Below, one piece after another: positions 61,443-64,000 of a DNA stretch of 64,000 bases; the stretch's first letter is position 1, and each line of letters begins with the position of its first letter. A model generated the notes under the pieces. That model did not search any database. It was not told the origin of the DNA and saw only the letters and a list, made by a program, of their open reading frames with translations. The DNA is from Owenia fusiformis (taxonomy: Eukaryota; Annelida; Polychaeta; Sabellida; Oweniidae), in contig CAIIXF020000007.1 of assembly GCA_903813345.2 (NCBI GenBank), positions 23,549,564 to 23,613,563 of the forward strand, written 5' to 3'. Both the position numbers and the translations under genes were made by a program.

Positions 61443-61740
61443 TGGCAGCCATTTTTCAAAATGGCCACCTTCTACCAAAAGTGTCATAAGACAGTGTACC
61501 ATGCTTATAGTATTCACGATACCAAATATGAACAAAATCGCTCCACTACTTTTCGAGTTATAGTAAAATATGTTAAAATGGCAGCCATTTTTCAAAATGG
61601 CCGCCTTCTACCAAAAGTGTCATTAGACAGTGTGCCATGCTTAAAGCATTCACATATCAAATATGAACAAAATCGCTCCACTACTTATAAAGTTACAGCA
61701 AAAATCGTAAAATAACGAGTAAATGTCGCCATTTTTCAAG
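61443..61740. repeat. ~136-bp tandem repeat with ATGGC(A/C)GCCAT-type palindromes
   Basis: GGCAGCCATTTTTCAAAATGGCC starts two copies about 136 bases apart (61443 and 61579), each followed by TTCTACCAAAAGTGTCAT and AAATATGAACAAAATCGCTC. Further AAGATGGCTGCCAT and AAAATGGCCACCATTTTT motifs follow near 61737 and 61872. The block lies 0.7-1.2 kb upstream of the PK start codon. Confidence 0.75.
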
Positions 61741-62084
61741 ATGGCTGCCATGTGCTTCTTTAACATCTACATTTCTAGCTTTATTAATGTCCTGTATAAT
61801 TTCTTTACATTTAAAACATATTGCTATTACAGTTTTACATTTTTCACCTAAACTACTGTAAAATCGGCACTAAAATGGCCACCATTTTTAAATGAGCAGC
61901 CATTGTGGAAATCGGCTAAATATGTTTAGAATAGTTTGTAAACTGGTTTATCACATTTGAATCTGTTAATTTATAATTTTGGATATTTATCACCCCTTCA
62001 AAAATTTAACTATAGTTCATTCATAGAATTCATGGAATTCTAGCAAATTCTTGGAACTCTGACGTCACTTGAACAGAGGGTGAG

Positions 62085-62112
62085 AAGAAACTTTTCTCAA
62101 GAAAAGTTTCTT
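62085..62112. repeat. Perfect 12-bp hairpin
   Basis: AAGAAACTTTTC - TCAA - GAAAAGTTTCTT. A stable stem-loop in the far upstream region of PK, of unknown role. Confidence 0.6.
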
Positions 62113-62263
62113 ACTGCATTTGGATCCAATTTCGAGAATCTCCCTACTGACTAGGCGAATATGCACACATTTGACTTCAAAAATAAATAAGTCATGTAAA
62201 TATGAGTAAGTATAGTTGGGAACAAAAATAAATGACACATGAATTTTCTATCACCATTTCCTA

Positions 62264-63365
62264 TAACCAAACCCGTCTGGCCCAGTTATCTACTCCCGAA
62301 CTCGTAGATCTGGGCCAGACTAGCTCCAATGCAAAAAAGGGGGGAATTACTCCGGAAAAAACATGTTGCTGAATCATCACTTATTATTCATTCCCTATTA
62401 GCCATCCAGCCAAAACATCAGGCTACATGTAAACCCAAGTATTTAATTGAAATAAAGAGTAAATAACTTACACGTAAATGTGGTGTTTTGTTTGTTATTT
62501 TGATGTTGAAATGGGCACAACATTTCGTCAATATTTCGTCAGACCTCCGCACCGAATAAAGTCACGTGATGTGACGTAACAGGAGTGTGACGCGATAATT
62601 TTTAAACTTTCATGGAACGGAAATACATTTCCCGGGAATCAATACATTCCAAATATTACGATTTGTTCAGCAGATTTGTTATCAAAACGTAGATTACTTT
62701 GTAAAACAGACGTATCTGTGTTGTATTTAGACTGGAAAGAAATATGGTGGACATTACATACGATTTTTCAATTTGTTGAACTGACCGAATGTAGTACTGA
62801 ACGAAATATGCAGCCGAGACTTCTCGATATTCTACGAGATCACGAACAGATTGCAGAAGAATTTCTCTTTTTGCTGCGTTTAATCGTTTCGTTCTTATTT
62901 ATTAGCCGTCATCCAGCGATGGAAACCTAATATAAATACAAAGTTTGATACAAGGAACAAACACGTACAGTTGGGGACAAAAATAAATGACAGGTCGATT
63001 TTCAATCACCATTTCCTAATTATGGTCGTCTGAAAGCCCATAATTTCCAATATTGTCTAGATACATATCCCTTAAAATTTGTATATTTCACATTTTGTAT
63101 AATCTCATCCACTGATGTATGGCCTCTTGAAAATTCTCTTATTTTTAACATGGGAAATTCTCACTTCAGCAAATCCACCTGTCATTTATTTATGTCCCGA
63201 ACTGTAAGTGACTTTTATGATGTTTATTCATTTTTCAGCACGTATTATACATTGAAAAACCAGTGTGTTTTTTCCGGAGTAAATACCCCATTTTTTGCAT
63301 TGGATCTAGTCTGGCCCAGATCTACGAGGTCGGGAGTAGATAACTGGGCCAGACGGGTTTGGTTA
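62264..63365. mobile_element. Element with ~100-bp TIRs and 9-bp target duplication (Mutator-like MITE)
   Basis: The left TIR TAACCAAACCCGTCTGGCCC and its reverse complement at the right end continue as inverted similarity for ~100 bases (GATCTGGGCCAGACTAG, CATTTTTTGC, TCCGGAGTAA blocks). The 9-base flank CATTTCCTA is present directly on both sides (62255-62263 and 63366-63374). Long TIRs with a 9-bp duplication suit Mutator-like elements. The interior has a CpG-richer stretch (about 62530-62930) with CACGTG and TGACGTAA and an 84-codon open frame starting with TTG. Confidence 0.8.
62968..63204. mobile_element. Full-length 237-bp mariner-type MITE inside the Mutator-like element
   Basis: TA + CAGTTGGGGACAAAAATAAA at 62966 and, reversed, TA + CAGTTCGGGACATAAATAAA from 63206. 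TIRs are about 28 bases (through TGACAGGT), the target is TA, and there is no reading frame of note. Same family as the split MITE that surrounds it. Confidence 0.85.
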
Positions 63366-63426
63366 CATTTCCTAACCATGGTCGTCTGAAAGCCCATAAT
63401 TTCCAATATTAATGTTCCAAACTGTA

Positions 63427-64000
63427 GACCAAATGATTGAGGGATTTGAACTTTTTCTAAAAATTGATTTTTTGACTGTCGGACAGAAACTGAAAAATAT
63501 TATATATCAAAATCCACATAGCTTTCGCAGGAAGTAACTCGGATCCCATCGGACCATGTATGGGCAGGTTGCCAGTGTCGGGATGGCATGGTGTCATAAT
63601 TATACTTGAAACCCTTTATGTAGTCCGGATCAGATGATAAAAGCTAGCAGTTGAACATTTTGAAGGTATCCCTTGAAACAAAATTTTCTTTAGGATACCA
63701 AGGTAGTGAGGAAATGAAAAATTTATTTGAAAAATTTTTGGTCTGCTTTTGAAATATGTGAACTTTTCTGCTTGCACTAAACGTGACCGATAGTTATATT
63801 CCCTTAGTCATGTACTTATATGTATAAGTCACCTTTAACTGAACTCTATTTCTTTAAATTTAATGTATTCAACCTTACCTTTGCACTTAGAAGTCGACGA
63901 ATCACTTTTCTGTCAGTCGAAAAATGGCTGATGAAGAGAGGGTTTCCCCGTGTAGTGATTTGATGGTCAAAGGTCAATTCTTAATTTTGATATCTTACAA
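63427..64000. other. Right-end flank, nothing recognised
   Basis: No open frame, repeat or RNA gene that I can support in the last ~570 bases. Confidence 0.5.

Larger units (their letters stand above)
62211..63426. mobile_element. Mariner-type MITE split by a later insertion
   Basis: The left end TATAGTTGGGAACAAAAATA at 62211 and right end TTAATGTTCCAAACTGTA ending 63426 are the outer parts of a TA-flanked MITE. Its body (TCACCATTTCC, then ACCATGGTCGTCTGAAAGCC) is interrupted between 62264 and 63365 by another element. A full-length relative of the same family lies inside that insertion at 62968-63204, allowing the join to be recognised. Confidence 0.75.

Noticed and set aside
62676-62930. 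84-codon frame as a real gene
   Set aside because: It starts at TTG, lies inside a mobile element, and shows no recognisable domain; kept only as a possible captured fragment.

Overview
This is a 64 kb piece of an AT-rich, intron-rich, transposon-rich animal genome. Introns have GT/AG borders, genes carry poly(A) signals, and there are no bacterial-style operons. An eight-domain CBM14 (peritrophin-A) chitin-binding protein, a DUR3-type urea/solute symporter (a family absent from vertebrates but found in many invertebrates) and abundant small DNA transposons point to a marine invertebrate. A lophotrochozoan such as a mollusc or brachiopod is my best guess, but the sequence alone does not settle the phylum.

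Layout. Bases 1-4025: a TIR-bounded element with a tandem-repeat core. Bases 4435-9978 (+): the last six exons of a DUR3-like sodium:solute symporter whose 5' part lies off the left edge. Bases 11003-16016 (+): a ten-exon gene for a secreted, cysteine-free, acidic helical protein built of eight ~60-residue modules, family not recognised. Bases 60717 down to 17643 (-): one pyruvate kinase (PK) gene of about 43 kb. Two other genes lie nested in its introns on the opposite strand: the CBM14 protein (42282-45393) and an intronless short-chain dehydrogenase/reductase (51163-52053).

The most interesting object is the PK gene. A constant core (exons between 54247 and 46998) can be joined upstream to either of two alternative exons (57664-57454 or 55987-55801). 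Downstream it can be joined to any of five alternative terminal exons (35070-34841, 33048-32822, 24149-23935, 21494-21226, 17869-17643). Every alternative keeps the same splice phase, and each terminal exon has its own stop codon. That gives up to ten possible proteins. The terminal exon carries part of the fructose-1,6-bisphosphate activator site. Three of the five exons keep the Trp and Arg equivalent to human PKM2 W482 and R489, one keeps only the Arg, and one has lost both. The order A-B-A'-B'-C suggests that an exon pair was duplicated. I infer that the gene offers splice-selected allosteric versions of one enzyme; expression is not shown by the sequence.

The rest is mostly intron filled with mobile DNA. 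It includes a three-copy 1.4 kb array (27311-31600), a 5 kb TIR element with mariner-like fragments inside (36158-41216), several fold-back MITEs, a 26-bp minisatellite beside a PK terminal exon, and a nested stack near the right end (a TA-flanked MITE containing a 9-bp-TSD element containing another MITE of the first family). Exon borders were chosen by hand from splice sites, reading phase and recalled family sequences; no alignment or transcript data were available.
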